Shown: positions 1-6,453 of the stretch, one piece after another
Numbering within the stretch: the stretch's first letter is position 1
How the letters are laid out: each line of letters begins with the position of its first letter
NCBI GenBank assembly: GCA_019753405.1
Contig: JAIKLF010000004.1
Location: 177,454 to 241,453 of the forward strand
Source of the DNA: Murdochiella sp. Marseille-P8839
GTDB taxonomy: Bacteria; Bacillota; Clostridia; Tissierellales; Peptoniphilaceae
DNA: 64,000 nt
Direction of reading: 5' to 3'
Notes under the pieces: generated by a model
What the model was told of the DNA's origin: nothing
Databases searched by the model: none
Seen by the model: only the letters and a program-made list of their open reading frames with translations
Translations under genes and position numbers: made by a program

Positions 1-153
1 CGCTTTTAGCGGATGATAATAAAACAGCAGATCCGGTCCATGCACACCGAAGTTAAACACGTCACGGTTCTCATCCACACAAGCCTTCAGTTCCTCCGGA
101 AGCGCATCGCGCACCGCCGCTCCGAAGACATAATGCGTATAGGTGGTCGGCAT
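1..153 (-). CDS. Zinc-dependent phospholipase C family protein, N-terminal fragment
   Basis: The first 51 codons of a minus-strand gene run off the left edge. The start (MPTTYTHYVFG) is followed by a Phe-Asn-Phe-Gly-Val-His-Gly-Pro-Asp stretch at about residues 33-41. This opening and the HGPD motif are typical of the clostridial zinc-dependent phospholipase C / S1-P1 nuclease-like family (PF00882), in which early His and Asp residues bind zinc. A purine-rich ribosome site (AAGGAAGAG) lies just upstream of the ATG. Most of the protein, including the remaining metal ligands, is outside the window, so activity cannot be judged. The family call rests on the N-terminal motif only. Confidence 0.6.
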   Translation of the reverse strand, partial: MPTTYTHYVFGAAVRDALPEELKACVDENRDVFNFGVHGPDLLFYYHPLKA

Positions 154-212
154 GATCTCTTCCTTCCTTTTTTACCTTTCTCCGTTTCCCTTACCGGTAA
201 TCGGAAGCGTTT

Positions 213-854
213 TTACTTTATTCTTGCCCCGCCCCACTCGACAACCGTAAAACCATGACGTTTCATCGAGGAGAGCGTTTGTTCTTTGATATCTATGGGT
301 TTGGCGGAAGGATACCAGGTCATAAAGACCCTGATCATCGTGTCTTCTTTGGGATCAATGGTGAGTTTGGCATCGTCTGTATACGCACGATCTTGGAAGG
401 TAATGATGTTGTACGGATTATCTTCCATTTGAGGGAGCCAGTAAACGATAAATTCATTTATTTCTCTATGATTCAAGCCCAACGTTTCCAATTTTTCTTC
501 AAGAAATTTTTCCGTATCCGATCCCTTTACACAAAACCCTTCATCCATCTTGTATGTTTTGTCTTTCACGCCCTCCCAGAACAGTGCATAATATTCACGG
601 TTATTGCACAATATGGTGCCGTCCGGTTTTGCCGTAACCTGCCATGTTGTGTTCGCAGAAAAGGAAGGATAGACGTGTGTAAGCTGTCCATTATAGTCCA
701 GAGAGACCGTTACACATTGTTCTTGTTCCGGATAGAGATAGATCATCGGTTTGAAGTCTTCTGTGTCGTTGATATCTTCCCGACACGCCATGAGAACGCC
801 CAGAAATAATAAGACAAGGATAATCACTGTTGTCGCTTTCTTCGGTTTTTTCAT
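213..854 (-). CDS. Predicted lipoprotein with IYLYPE motif
   Basis: A 213-residue protein with a lysine-rich start, one hydrophobic signal segment (residues about 9-23) and a lipobox ending Leu-Met-Ala-Cys, so it is probably lipid-anchored on the outer face of the membrane. The mature part begins near Met-Ile-Tyr-Leu-Tyr-Pro-Glu, a motif seen in a widespread family of uncharacterised extracellular proteins. It continues as a beta-rich domain with REYYALFWEG. The ATG at 854 was chosen because AAAGGAGTG lies at proper distance; the frame stays open further upstream without a better start. No catalytic residues are recognised and the function is unknown. It follows the rpsI terminator, so it probably has its own promoter. 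Confidence 0.7.
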   Translation of the reverse strand: MKKPKKATTVIILVLLFLGVLMACREDINDTEDFKPMIYLYPEQEQCVTVSLDYNGQLTHVYPSFSANTTWQVTAKPDGTILCNNREYYALFWEGVKDKTYKMDEGFCVKGSDTEKFLEEKLETLGLNHREINEFIVYWLPQMEDNPYNIITFQDRAYTDDAKLTIDPKEDTMIRVFMTWYPSAKPIDIKEQTLSSMKRHGFTVVEWGGARIK

Positions 855-947
855 CGTTGTTCCACTCCTTTCTCTCTCCTTTATTCTAACAGGAATCACG
901 CAGAGAAGGACATAAGATGATGCGTTTTCACGTTCGGAAGAAACAGA

Positions 948-995
948 ATAAAAAAAACGGCATAGCCGGTAATTGCTTACCAAACTATGCCGCTG
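948..995 (-). terminator. Rho-independent terminator of rplM-rpsI
   Basis: On the minus strand an 8-bp stem (CGGCATAG/CTATGCCG, 985-992 with 958-965) is followed by a run of seven T. It lies 80 bp after the rpsI stop. Confidence 0.85.
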
Positions 996-1071
996 TTTTT
1001 CGGAGATTGAAAATCTCGAATTGGTACCCGCGAATGGGGGTCCTTTTCTTTGAACAAATCGTTCGCAGCGA

Positions 1072-1461
1072 TTAACGCTTCGAGAACTGCGGGCTCTTAC
1101 GGGCCTTCTTAAAGCCGTATTTATAGCGCTCTTTCTTGCGCGCATCGCGCGTAAGGAAGCCGGCCTTCTTCAGACTGGGACGCAGATTTGGGTCAAATTC
1201 AATCAAGGCACGAGCCACGCCCAAACGAATGGCGCCGGCCTGTCCGGTGAATCCGCCGCCCTTGACGGTAACGGCGACATTAAAGCCCTCACGCTGCCCC
1301 ACAAGCTCCAACGGCTGTGTGCAAATGTCACGCAGGGTCTGATAATCAAAATACTCTTCCAGGCTATAGCCATTGACAAGCACCTGTCCATTTCCCGGAA
1401 GGAGTCGAACTCGTGCTACGGCCGATTTGCGACGACCGGTTCCGCGATATTGCTGATCCAT
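1072..1461 (-). CDS. rpsI: 30S ribosomal protein S9
   Basis: Full-length S9 of 129 residues, a small-subunit protein whose basic C-terminal tail reaches the P-site tRNA. The family signature is clear: [14 protein letters not shown] near the start, [14 protein letters not shown] in the middle and a basic tail ending in KSPQFSKR, close to the near-universal SKR terminus. A ribosome site (AGGAGG) sits before the ATG. The gene is 13 bp after rplM, the usual L13-S9 operon, and ends at the terminator at 948-995. Confidence 0.97.
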   Translation of the reverse strand: MDQQYRGTGRRKSAVARVRLLPGNGQVLVNGYSLEEYFDYQTLRDICTQPLELVGQREGFNVAVTVKGGGFTGQAGAIRLGVARALIEFDPNLRPSLKKAGFLTRDARKKERYKYGFKKARKSPQFSKR

Positions 1462-1474
1462 CGTATCCTCCTAC

Positions 1475-1903
1475 TTAAAACGTTAACTCTTCCGGCATCT
1501 GGGCGGCATGATTATGCTCCGGTCCCACGACGACCTTCAGCTTACGGTACATTTGGCGTCCCAAGGTGTTGTGCGGAAGCATACCGCGAATGGCGTGTTC
1601 CAAAATACGCTCAGGATGTTTTTCCATCATGTCCATGTAGGGAATGTCACGACGTCCACCAACATATCCGGTGTGATGCTTGTACATCTTCTTGTGTTCT
1701 TTGTCGTTCGTCAAACGCACCTTTTCCGCGTTGATGACGATGACATAGTCACCCGTATCGACGTTCGGGGTGAAAGTGGGCTTGTGTTTTCCGCGAAGCA
1801 CGGCAGCGATGTTTGCCGCGAGGCGTCCGACCACCTGGTCTTTCGCATCGACGACATACCACTTGCGCTCCACCTCCAACGGTTTTGCTAAAGTTGTTTT
1901 CAT
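1475..1903 (-). CDS. rplM: 50S ribosomal protein L13
   Basis: Full-length L13 of 142 residues, an early-assembling large-subunit protein. Visible signatures are [18 protein letters not shown] at the N-terminus, [14 protein letters not shown] in the middle and the [16 protein letters not shown] block. It is the first gene of the rplM-rpsI operon, preceded by a 147-nt leader and a consensus promoter (2057-2085). In Bacillota the L13 leader is often an autoregulatory RNA; a leader with hairpins is present here. Confidence 0.97.
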   Translation of the reverse strand: MKTTLAKPLEVERKWYVVDAKDQVVGRLAANIAAVLRGKHKPTFTPNVDTGDYVIVINAEKVRLTNDKEHKKMYKHHTGYVGGRRDIPYMDMMEKHPERILEHAIRGMLPHNTLGRQMYRKLKVVVGPEHNHAAQMPEELTF

Positions 1904-2050
1904 CTTTTGCTCCTTTTCTTCCTGCTCTGTCCATTTTGACTCCGCCGATCAGAGAAGCGGGTTTTGTTGATTCGACAATTTTTGTTTCGCACATCGACGC
2001 TGCGAAGGAATTACCGAAGATCCGGGGCATAAAGATGCCCAAACAGATAC
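1904..2050 (-). promoter_or_regulatory. Structured 5' leader of rplM, candidate L13 autoregulatory leader
   Basis: About 147 nt separate the predicted transcription start from the rplM ATG. Two simple hairpins are visible on the minus strand: GGGCAT-CTTT-ATGCCC (2025-2040) and TTCGCA/TGCGAA (1986-2006). A position directly before rplM is where the Rfam L13 leader occurs in Bacillota. I could not align it to the consensus, so the regulatory role is inferred. Confidence 0.4.
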
Positions 2051-2056
2051 CTGAAT

Positions 2057-2085
2057 ATTATATAAGGCCAATGAATGGATGTCAA
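2057..2085 (-). promoter_or_regulatory. Consensus sigma-A promoter of rplM-rpsI
   Basis: Perfect TTGACA (2080-2085), a 17-bp spacer and perfect TATAAT (2057-2062) on the minus strand, about 150 bp upstream of rplM. Confidence 0.85.
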
Positions 2086-2162
2086 ATCCTGTAGGTTTGT
2101 CTACTTTCAAGCTGCGATAAATGGATAAAACAAGTTCTCCATCCTCTTATTTATGCTAAACT

Positions 2163-2182
2163 ATGTTAGTTTTAACTAACAT
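2163..2182. promoter_or_regulatory. 20-bp inverted repeat, likely operator of the AraC-type gene
   Basis: Perfect 9-bp arms (ATGTTAGTT / AACTAACAT) flank a TT centre. The repeat ends 3 bp before the AGGAGG ribosome site of the AraC-type gene, so a bound protein would block transcription or leader clearance. The TTAG...CTAA core resembles binding sites of DtxR-family metalloregulators in Gram-positive bacteria. That link is by resemblance only. Confidence 0.6.
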
Positions 2183-2193
2183 AGGAGGAAATG

Positions 2194-2586
2194 ATGTGTC
2201 CATCGGATAATGTAATCATGGAAGACTTAGCCACGAGAAAGCCGTTTATCTCGGCACAGTTGGCTTGCTCTATTCATGCCGCAATACGATACATAGAAAA
2301 CAACCTGGATAAGTCCCTTACTCTCGCTGAAATTGCGTCTCACGTCTATCTCAGCCGTACATATCTCAGCACCAGTTTTAAACAGATAACGGGACAAAAC
2401 ATAACAAAGTTTATCTATGAGAAACGAATGCAGAAGGCAAAACACCTTCTGCTTTCGACACAGGACCAAGTGCAAAATATCGCCGTAAAATGCGGTTATC
2501 CCTCTCCTGCCTATTTCTCCGCTTCCTTTCGACGCTATTATCAAAAAAGTCCACGAGAATTGCGTCGGGAAGCGGAGAAAGAATAG
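2194..2586 (+). CDS. AraC-family DNA-binding domain protein, HTH only
   Basis: About 130 residues that are essentially just the double helix-turn-helix of AraC/XylS regulators. The first helix pair is at about residues 40-65 (LTLAEIASHVYLSRTYLS) and the second at about 88-125, with the GYPSPAYFSASFRRYYQKSPRELR signature. There is no sensory or sugar-binding domain, so it probably works as a small regulator. The ATG at 2194 is preferred over 2191 because AGGAGG then lies 5 nt upstream. The gene starts right after a 20-bp palindrome and ends 2 nt from the convergent P-type ATPase. Stand-alone HTH_18 proteins often sit beside iron-transport genes in Firmicutes, but its target is not shown by the sequence. 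Confidence 0.8.
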   Translation: MCPSDNVIMEDLATRKPFISAQLACSIHAAIRYIENNLDKSLTLAEIASHVYLSRTYLSTSFKQITGQNITKFIYEKRMQKAKHLLLSTQDQVQNIAVKCGYPSPAYFSASFRRYYQKSPRELRREAEKE

Positions 2587-2588
2587 TA

Positions 2589-4706
2589 TCAGGTAAGAGC
2601 GGGATAACGCTTCGTGTTCGCCAAGGCCGTCCCCACCGTTGAAGCATTGTGCAGGAAAGCGGAACCGGTATTGGAAAGGATACCGCTGAGGCCCAAACCG
2701 ATTAATAAACTGTTGAACGTAAGGATAAACCGATAGTCCTGACGCGTTCTCTCTTGCAGCGCACGTGCCAGGAGAATCAACTCGACTAATGCGGAAAGGT
2801 CATCTTTGCCAATGGCGATATCCGCAATTTCTCTGGCTAAATCGGCGCCTTTATGCATGGAAATACCGACATCCGCTTGCGAGAGAGCAACCGAATCATT
2901 GATTCCGTCCCCCACCATTACTACGGTGGTCCCCTTATCTTTGAGCGCTTTGATGAAGTCTGCTTTATCTTCCGGCAGAACTTGAGAACGATAACCGGTA
3001 AGATGCAGTTGCTCGGCTATATGTGCCGCCGCATTCTCCGCATCTCCCGTAAGCATATAAATGTTATCTATGCCCACAGAACGCAGTTCTTGGATGGTTT
3101 TTGTCGCATCCGGTCGAATAGGATCCGTAATACACAAAACACAGACCAGCCGGCCATCAACCGCCATATACAGCAACGATGCCGATTCCTTCAGTTCGTT
3201 AATTAACGTCCGATTTTCTTCACTCAGCTCGACCGCTTCATCTTCCAAGACAAAGTGTTCTGAACCGATGATCGCCCGCTTTCCGTTAATGGTAGAGGCA
3301 ATGCCGTGTGCCACAATATACTCCGGTTCGGAATGCATCTCTTCATGACGAAGCCCTCGGTCCCTAGCCGCCTGCACCACTGCAGCCGCAATAGAATGCG
3401 GAAAATGCTCTTCCAGACACGCTGCAATGCGCAAACTTTCGTCCTCGGAATAAGGGCCGAAAGCGATGACCTTCTCCACCGTCGGTAAAGCCTGCGTTAA
3501 GGTGCCCGTCTTGTCAAAGACAATGGTATCTGCCTTGGCTAAATTTTCCAGATACTTTCCACCCTTTACCAAAATGCCCTGTTCACCTGCCTGGCTCATC
3601 GCCTTCATAACCGCGATGGGAATAGTCAAACGCAAAGCGCAGGAATAATCCACCATAAAGAATGCTTTCGCTCGCCAAATACTTCTTGTCAAAGCAAAAG
3701 TTGCTAACGCGCCGATAAAAGAATACTTGACCAGTGAATCGGCAAGCGCTTCGGCTTCTTTCTGTTTTTCCGACTTGTTTTTTTCGCTGTCTTCAATGCG
3801 CTCAATAATTTGTTGCAACCGAGATTCGGTGGAAATCGCAGATGTACGAATGCGCAAACTTCCCTCTTCCAGAATTGTTCCGGCAAAAACGCCGGATCCA
3901 ATCGCTTTTGTGACAGGTAGACTTTCCCCCGTAAAAGAAGCCTGATTCGCCATGCCTTGGCCTTCCACAACCACACCGTCCACCGGAATACGACTTCCCA
4001 TTCCGACGTCTACAATATCGCCCGGCACCACCTGACTCAGCGGCTTGGAAACCAATTCCTCGCCTTCCACCACATGCACACGATCTACACCGACCGCCAG
4101 GCTTCGGGTTAAGTCCGCTCTGGTTTTCTTTAACGTCCAATCTTCCAACTCTTCACCGAGATTCAGCAGGAACATGGTGGAAGAAGCCGCTTGAAAATCG
4201 CCGGTCAACAGCGATATGCTGATGGCGGAAGCGTCCAATACGGCAACATTCAATTTTCCTTGCCGTAACGCTCGCCAACCGTTAAGCAAGTAATCCTTGG
4301 CGCGATATAAGGTTAATGCAACGCGAATGGGCATGGGTACAAAAAACTTGTATAGAAGGCGCATCTGTACCGCATCGCGCAGCAGATGAAAAAAATCCCG
4401 CTCCGCTACGGGCTCAAAATACACATCGTCAATCGTCACAGCCGGTAAGCTCTCGCGATCCAACGTGAGAAATAATCGGGCAATATTCTTGATCGCGCTC
4501 TCCTCGTATTCCACAACGGCATTGCCGGTCAATGTGGAAATGGAACAACGCTTGACACCGTCCACGCCTTCCGTAAGGTATTTAATTGCATTCGCCTCTT
4601 CGTAGGTGAGCCCCTCCGCAAGATGAAAGCGGGCTCTTCCGGGAAGGCGATGAATAATGGATGCTTTCACCTTACTCCGCGCTTTCCTCATGCAGATTTG
4701 CTTCAT
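2589..4706 (-). CDS. Heavy-metal P1B-type ATPase, FezB-like
   Basis: A 705-residue P-type ATPase that should move a metal cation across a membrane using ATP. The N-terminus lacks a CxxC site and instead has an HMA_2-like domain with PGRARF (residues 22-27). Core motifs follow: TGES (259-262), the transmembrane ion site SCAL (355-358, replacing CPC), phosphorylation site DKTGTLT (Asp398), GDGIND and a C-terminal FLHNASTVGTA segment. SCA-type sites and an arginine-containing N-terminus are features I associate with P1B-6 ATPases, including FezB of ferrosomes. The ATG at 4706 overlaps the upstream gene by 35 bp; ATG 4691 or GTG 4670, directly after the upstream stop, are possible true starts. 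Iron as substrate is inference. Confidence 0.75.
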   Translation of the reverse strand: MKQICMRKARSKVKASIIHRLPGRARFHLAEGLTYEEANAIKYLTEGVDGVKRCSISTLTGNAVVEYEESAIKNIARLFLTLDRESLPAVTIDDVYFEPVAERDFFHLLRDAVQMRLLYKFFVPMPIRVALTLYRAKDYLLNGWRALRQGKLNVAVLDASAISISLLTGDFQAASSTMFLLNLGEELEDWTLKKTRADLTRSLAVGVDRVHVVEGEELVSKPLSQVVPGDIVDVGMGSRIPVDGVVVEGQGMANQASFTGESLPVTKAIGSGVFAGTILEEGSLRIRTSAISTESRLQQIIERIEDSEKNKSEKQKEAEALADSLVKYSFIGALATFALTRSIWRAKAFFMVDYSCALRLTIPIAVMKAMSQAGEQGILVKGGKYLENLAKADTIVFDKTGTLTQALPTVEKVIAFGPYSEDESLRIAACLEEHFPHSIAAAVVQAARDRGLRHEEMHSEPEYIVAHGIASTINGKRAIIGSEHFVLEDEAVELSEENRTLINELKESASLLYMAVDGRLVCVLCITDPIRPDATKTIQELRSVGIDNIYMLTGDAENAAAHIAEQLHLTGYRSQVLPEDKADFIKALKDKGTTVVMVGDGINDSVALSQADVGISMHKGADLAREIADIAIGKDDLSALVELILLARALQERTRQDYRFILTFNSLLIGLGLSGILSNTGSAFLHNASTVGTALANTKRYPALT

Positions 4707-5007
4707 CCGCCTCGTCCGCCGTTTCGGCGATCTTAAGAATGTCCTGACTTGCTTCTTCCTCTTCCGCCGCTTCTTTCTCCGCCTGCGCTTTGGCTTCCTC
4801 TTCCGCTTTCTTTACTTTTGCTTCGGCAACGATGTCGCCGGTTTCTTCCCGCACTTTTTCGATCGTCTTATCTAAGCTTTCTTTTGCTTTTAATCCGCCC
4901 GCTACCGCACTGACCGCTAAAGAACGTGCCTTTTTGGTTTTCCAAAGCTTATCCGACACCAAACCGAGCACCACGCCTACACCCGTATAAAGTAATTTCT
5001 TTTTCAT
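4672..5007 (-). CDS. Small one-helix membrane protein with charged coiled tail, FezA/DUF6110-like
   Basis: A 111-residue protein: MKKK start, one hydrophobic, glycine-containing helix (about residues 5-20), then a long Ala/Glu/Lys-rich segment (about 40-95) likely to form a charged helix or coiled coil. This matches small proteins (DUF6110/DUF5132-like) encoded next to SCA-type P1B ATPases. In Clostridioides difficile a small protein, FezA, precedes the ATPase FezB in the ferrosome operon, and the order here is the same. A good ribosome site (AAAGAGGAG) precedes the ATG. The 3' end overlaps or abuts the ATPase start, implying translational coupling. The protein is low-complexity, so family assignment is tentative. 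Confidence 0.55.
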   Translation of the reverse strand: MKKKLLYTGVGVVLGLVSDKLWKTKKARSLAVSAVAGGLKAKESLDKTIEKVREETGDIVAEAKVKKAEEEAKAQAEKEAAEEEEASQDILKIAETADEADEANLHEESAE

Positions 5008-5086
5008 GTTCTCCTCTTTTCTAACCGATGCGCTTCGACAGTGCCATTTCCTTCGCCGACAATCGTGCATCACGATGTTTGAAGAA

Positions 5087-5115
5087 ATAGTACCGTAGCT
5101 TTTTTCGGGGAACAA
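5087..5115 (-). promoter_or_regulatory. Possible promoter of the fez-like pair
   Basis: TACTAT (5087-5092, 5/6 match) lies 17 bp from a weak TTGTTC (5110-5115) on the minus strand, about 80 bp before the small membrane protein gene. No palindrome like the one at 2163-2182 is visible here. Confidence 0.35.
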
Positions 5116-5260
5116 GGGAGAAACTATCAAATTCTTTCTAACTTACGATGAAACGGTTCGTGTTTCCGGGAATGTAAAAACTTGTGCACGACAATGCTAT
5201 TCATTCCGAAGAGGAATAGGCCATGATAGGAAAAAAGATGTTCAAAAAAACGCATTCCGA

Positions 5261-5980
5261 TCAAAACGGCAGATACGAAACCAACACCGCGAACAGTAAC
5301 GCAGGTAACATATTCGCGACACGAAGCATTTTTCCCCAAACAAGGTTTATGCCAATACAAAAAATGAGGATGGCGCCCATGAGCGAAAGGTTAATGAGTG
5401 CCGATTCCGTTAAAACCGGTGCAATCCAAGTCGCAAGAACCGTTAGTGATCCTTCGAAGAGAAAGACGACGACGGCGGAAAAGATCGCTCCCGGCCCCAG
5501 AGAAGCGGTCATCGCTAAAACAAGAAGAAAGTCCAATACAGACTTAACGACAAGTGTTGAAATATCATGGTTCGCACCATCTTGTAATGCACCGACTACG
5601 GCCATAGCACCGATGCAGACAGAGAGTGAGGTCGTCACGAAAGCCTCAACAAAGCGTGAGTCCTTTTCATTTCCGGAACGTTTTTTCAGCCATTCGCCGA
5701 AGGAAATGAGTTGCTGTTCCAAATTCAATATTTCACCGACAACCGTGCCGATAGCCAGGACAATCACGACAAAGAGCGTTCGTCCGGCGAGAAGATGACC
5801 GTTTTCAAGCCGTAACATCCCCTGCATAGCACTGGCCATGGCCATAAATAGAACGCTCACACCACAACTTTTAATCACCGCTTCCTGCTGTTGTTGCTTA
5901 AATATACTTCTCGTAACCAAGCCCAAAAGGCCACCGACAATGACGGCAGCGGTATTGATGAGCGTTCCCAATCCGACCAT
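5261..5980 (-). CDS. DUF554 family membrane protein
   Basis: A 239-residue integral membrane protein with about six to seven hydrophobic helices. The start MVGLGTLINTAAVIVGGLLG and the internal GAMAVVGALQDG segment are hallmarks of the DUF554 (YdfK/YqgA-like) family, whose transport or channel role is not established. AGGAGGATGT places the start at 5980. It is read in the same direction as the fez-like pair with a 253-bp gap, and a possible promoter for the pair lies in that gap, so it is probably independent. Confidence 0.85.
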   Translation of the reverse strand: MVGLGTLINTAAVIVGGLLGLVTRSIFKQQQQEAVIKSCGVSVLFMAMASAMQGMLRLENGHLLAGRTLFVVIVLAIGTVVGEILNLEQQLISFGEWLKKRSGNEKDSRFVEAFVTTSLSVCIGAMAVVGALQDGANHDISTLVVKSVLDFLLVLAMTASLGPGAIFSAVVVFLFEGSLTVLATWIAPVLTESALINLSLMGAILIFCIGINLVWGKMLRVANMLPALLFAVLVSYLPF

Positions 5981-6042
5981 ACATCCTCCTCATGCAAAAT
6001 CACGTGCAAAAAGCCATCACGCCAAGTATTTTCGCACGTCAA

Positions 6043-6073
6043 ACACAAAAATCGCGGGACCCGAAGGTCCCGC
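6043..6073 (-). terminator. Terminator of the RNase P RNA gene
   Basis: A perfect 8-bp stem (GCGGGACC/GGTCCCGC, 6054-6061 and 6066-6073) with a tetraloop, then GATTTTTG on the minus strand, 13 bp past the predicted RNA end. Confidence 0.75.
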
Positions 6074-6085
6074 ATAATTTTATAT

Positions 6086-6418
6086 CCGAAAAGCAAATCC
6101 ATAAGCCGTGTTCTGTTTCTGAACATCATCTGTCTCGTCGTCCTGTTACCAGGACGCTCTAGCGATTCGTCGAGCCGCAGCGAGCAACTGCCAATTGGCT
6201 CTGATCTTGCACCGAATGGGGTTTACAGGGCCAACCTGTCTCCAGGTTGCCGGTGAGCTCTTACCTCGCCTTTCCATCCTTACCATTTCTGGCGGTTTCT
6301 TTCTGTTGCACTATCCTTAGAGTCGCCTCCACCGGACGTTATCCGGCATTCTGCTCTGTGGTGCACGGACTTTCCTCGAATACGATACTCTTCGCGATGT
6401 TCCGACTTACTTTTCAGC
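6086..6418 (-). ncRNA. rnpB: RNase P RNA, class A type
   Basis: The catalytic RNA that trims the 5' leaders of tRNA precursors, about 333 nt. Conserved elements on the minus strand are GAGGAAAGTCCGTGC near the 5' side, AGTGCAACAGAAAG in the middle and the 3' signature ACAGAACACGGCTTA. The ends were set by the P1 helix: 14 nt at the 5' end (CUGAAAAGUAAGUC) pair fully, with G-U pairs, to the 3' segment ending UUUUCGG. The pattern fits the ancestral type A fold rather than the B. subtilis type B. It starts 20 bp before the nrdD stop and has a promoter inside that gene. Confidence 0.93.
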
Positions 6419-6424
6419 GCCCTA

Positions 6425-6453
6425 ATCTTACTTGAACTTAACACAAAGTGCAA
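6425..6453 (-). promoter_or_regulatory. Candidate rnpB promoter within the nrdD 3' end
   Basis: TTGCAC (6448-6453), a 17-bp spacer and TAAGAT (6425-6430) on the minus strand lie 7 nt before the predicted RNA 5' end. The boxes are weak but the spacing and position are right. Confidence 0.45.

Noticed and set aside
255..809. 184-codon plus-strand frame opposite the lipoprotein
   Set aside because: It is the complement of a gene with a signal peptide, lipobox and good ribosome site, and its protein resembles nothing.
1003..1018. GAGATT/AATCTC hairpin after rpsI
   Set aside because: Short, A/T-rich, no T-run; the stronger terminator is 40 bp further.
1749..2042. 97-codon minus frame across the rplM leader
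   Set aside because: It overlaps rplM in another frame and lacks a ribosome site; the region is better explained as leader RNA.
5127..5360. 77-codon minus frame upstream of the fez-like pair
   Set aside because: It overlaps the end of DUF554 and has no ribosome site or recognisable domain.
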